From Candidatus Aegiribacteria sp. (GTDB lineage: Bacteria; Fermentibacterota; Fermentibacteria; Fermentibacterales; JCC-6), in the NCBI GenBank assembly GCA_030600975.1, contig JAUVUL010000110.1, forward strand, positions 1 through 6,440: DNA of 6,440 nucleotides. The letters run 5' to 3'. Under the pieces are notes generated by a model. The model saw nothing but the letters and a program-made list of their open reading frames with translations, was not told the origin of the DNA and made no database searches. The position numbers and the translations under genes were made by a program. The number at the start of each line of letters is the position of its first letter. Position 1 is the stretch's first letter. Of this stretch, positions 5,630 to 6,440 are shown piece after piece.

Positions 5630-5761
5630 GATCTGGAGGGCAAACAGAGGCTTCAGCAGGAACTGTATCCGTTTGGTTTAGAGTACTCTATAAAAGAGGG
5701 TTACTCGAACCCCAGGATAGCGAAGGCCTTCAACGTTATAGAGGCGTCAAAGGCTTCATAA
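5630..5761 (+). pseudogene. C-terminal remnant resembling a serine site-specific recombinase
   Basis: A frame different from the zinc-domain gene is open from 5546 to the TAA at 5759-5761 but has no ATG, GTG or TTG start. Its last 43 codons read like a real protein end: KQRLQQELYPFGLEYS, a GYSNP turn, then IAKAFNVIE. This resembles the LQxxLFPxGLxY segment and following helix that end many large serine recombinases (inference from memory of the family). Everything upstream of it is absent and the region before it is occupied by the zinc-domain gene, so it would be a decayed mobile-element trace. It could also be the tail of some other lost gene. Confidence 0.35.
5686..5712 (-). terminator. 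Possible intrinsic terminator downstream of paralog B
   Basis: On the minus strand GGGTT (5712-5708) and AACCC (5702-5698) pair around CGAGT, followed by TCTTTTATAG. It lies about 70 bases past the stop codon of the paralog B gene. The stem is only 5 bp plus a wobble pair, and the site lies inside the recombinase-like remnant, so the call is tentative. Confidence 0.35.
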
Positions 5762-5780
5762 TAAAAACTGGCGTTATTCT

Positions 5781-6440
5781 CTATTCAGTTCGAATCATAT
5801 GGAATTTATTTATAACACAATCGACACAGCTTACTACATAGAAATCATCGCCAATGATCTCAATGGACGAGTTCATTTCTTCCGAAGGGGTTTGAGTATA
5901 GAAGTAGCCCACAAATGAACCATCATCAGCGTTGAACACATCAACCCTGTAGCCCCGATCGTCTCCCCCCTGAGCCCAGAGCACATATATCCGGTTTCCA
6001 TCTACATCCAGGTCCCAGACAACAGGATGTATCTCCGAAACTCCTTCATCATATGCCATAAACTGGATTTCATACTCAGATGTGCCCTCAGTTGACCATA
6101 CGAATATTCCAGTGGAATCGACCGTATTCACTGTGTAGTCTGAAAGGCTTGTGTAATAAAGCGTATTCTCTTCATCCGTATCCATGGTACAGTTGATCAA
6201 TGCTTGTCTCGCTACGATATTCTTCGAAGACATCTCTATGTGTCCGAACGCCCGTAGAACATCACCATTACCATCAATTAATGTTATAGCTGGCAATTCC
6301 GAAGCGTTGAGAAGATCTGGTCCCCACGGAAATGTGTTCAGGTAGATTTGATTTGAATCAACTACAGCAATATCAAATAAATGGCCAACGTTTGTGTTAA
6401 TCCTCTTATGATAACTACCATCATTGTTAAAGACCTCAAT
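5781..6440 (-). CDS. Six-bladed beta-propeller protein (paralog B, 5' end outside window)
   Basis: Open from the right edge to TAG at 5781-5783: 219 C-terminal residues. An internal TTG at 6296 could be mistaken for the start, but the frame continues without a stop to the edge and the upstream 48 codons match paralog A. Shared landmarks include IEVFNNDGSY at the edge, LFDIAVVD, PAITLIDGNGDVLRAFG and NIVAR. About 40 of 75 aligned residues are identical to paralog A. Adding the 131 residues that precede this point in A predicts about 350 residues in total, a usual length for lipoprotein six-bladed propellers. Later strands include VWDLDVDGNRIYVLWA and YRVDVFNADDGSFVGYF, typical outer blade strands, and VVSCVDCVINKF near the end with two cysteines. 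No catalytic motif is visible. It is transcribed in the same direction as the ankyrin gene and paralog A. Confidence 0.85.
   Translation of the reverse strand: MEVFNNDGSYHKRINTNVGHLFDIAVVDSNQIYLNTFPWGPDLLNASELPAITLIDGNGDVLRAFGHIEMSSKNIVARQALINCTMDTDEENTLYYTSLSDYTVNTVDSTGIFVWSTEGTSEYEIQFMAYDEGVSEIHPVVWDLDVDGNRIYVLWAQGGDDRGYRVDVFNADDGSFVGYFYTQTPSEEMNSSIEIIGDDFYVVSCVDCVINKFHMIRTE

Overview
The window looks bacterial: Shine-Dalgarno-led genes, sigma70-like promoters, signal peptides and short intergenic gaps. Lipoprotein-like six-bladed propellers, an exported PQQ-type propeller with ankyrin repeats, and a DG-N-LW propeller with a short W/F-G-x-IK-like tail together suggest an uncultivated Gram-negative lineage of the FCB type. 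That placement is an inference from protein style; no phylogenetic marker is present.

Layout. (1) Bases 1-653, minus strand: N-terminal 217 codons of a six-bladed beta-propeller protein (paralog A), cut by the left edge. (2) Bases 801-3524, minus: a complete 907-residue exported protein with eight PQQ-type blades, a central helical segment and about seven C-terminal ankyrin repeats. A plausible promoter and an adjacent perfect inverted repeat lie in front of it. (3) Bases 3525-4076: no convincing gene, but regulatory sites, hairpins and copy 1 of a roughly 60-bp repeat. (4) Bases 4077-5064, plus: a 64-residue secreted or lipoprotein-like peptide and a 248-residue five-repeat propeller, probably co-transcribed from a TTGACA promoter. 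(5) Bases 5065-5394: no gene, but hairpins and copy 2 of the repeat. (6) Bases 5395-5610, plus: a 71-residue free-standing DnaJ-type cysteine-rich zinc domain. Just after it, in another frame and without a start, is a fragment resembling the C-terminal end of a serine recombinase. (7) Bases 5781-6440, minus: C-terminal 219 codons of a second six-bladed propeller (paralog B), cut by the right edge. Where A and B overlap, about half of the residues are identical.

Four propeller-type proteins of three architectures lie within 6.4 kb, all probably acting outside the cytoplasm, with two paralogs bracketing the rest. This fits an accessory, duplication-prone locus of exported scaffold or sensor proteins rather than a metabolic operon. 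No defence system, CRISPR array, rRNA or tRNA is visible. The most unusual items are the PQQ-propeller/ankyrin fusion, the stand-alone DnaJ zinc domain, and the duplicated hairpin element on both sides of the plus-strand pair.
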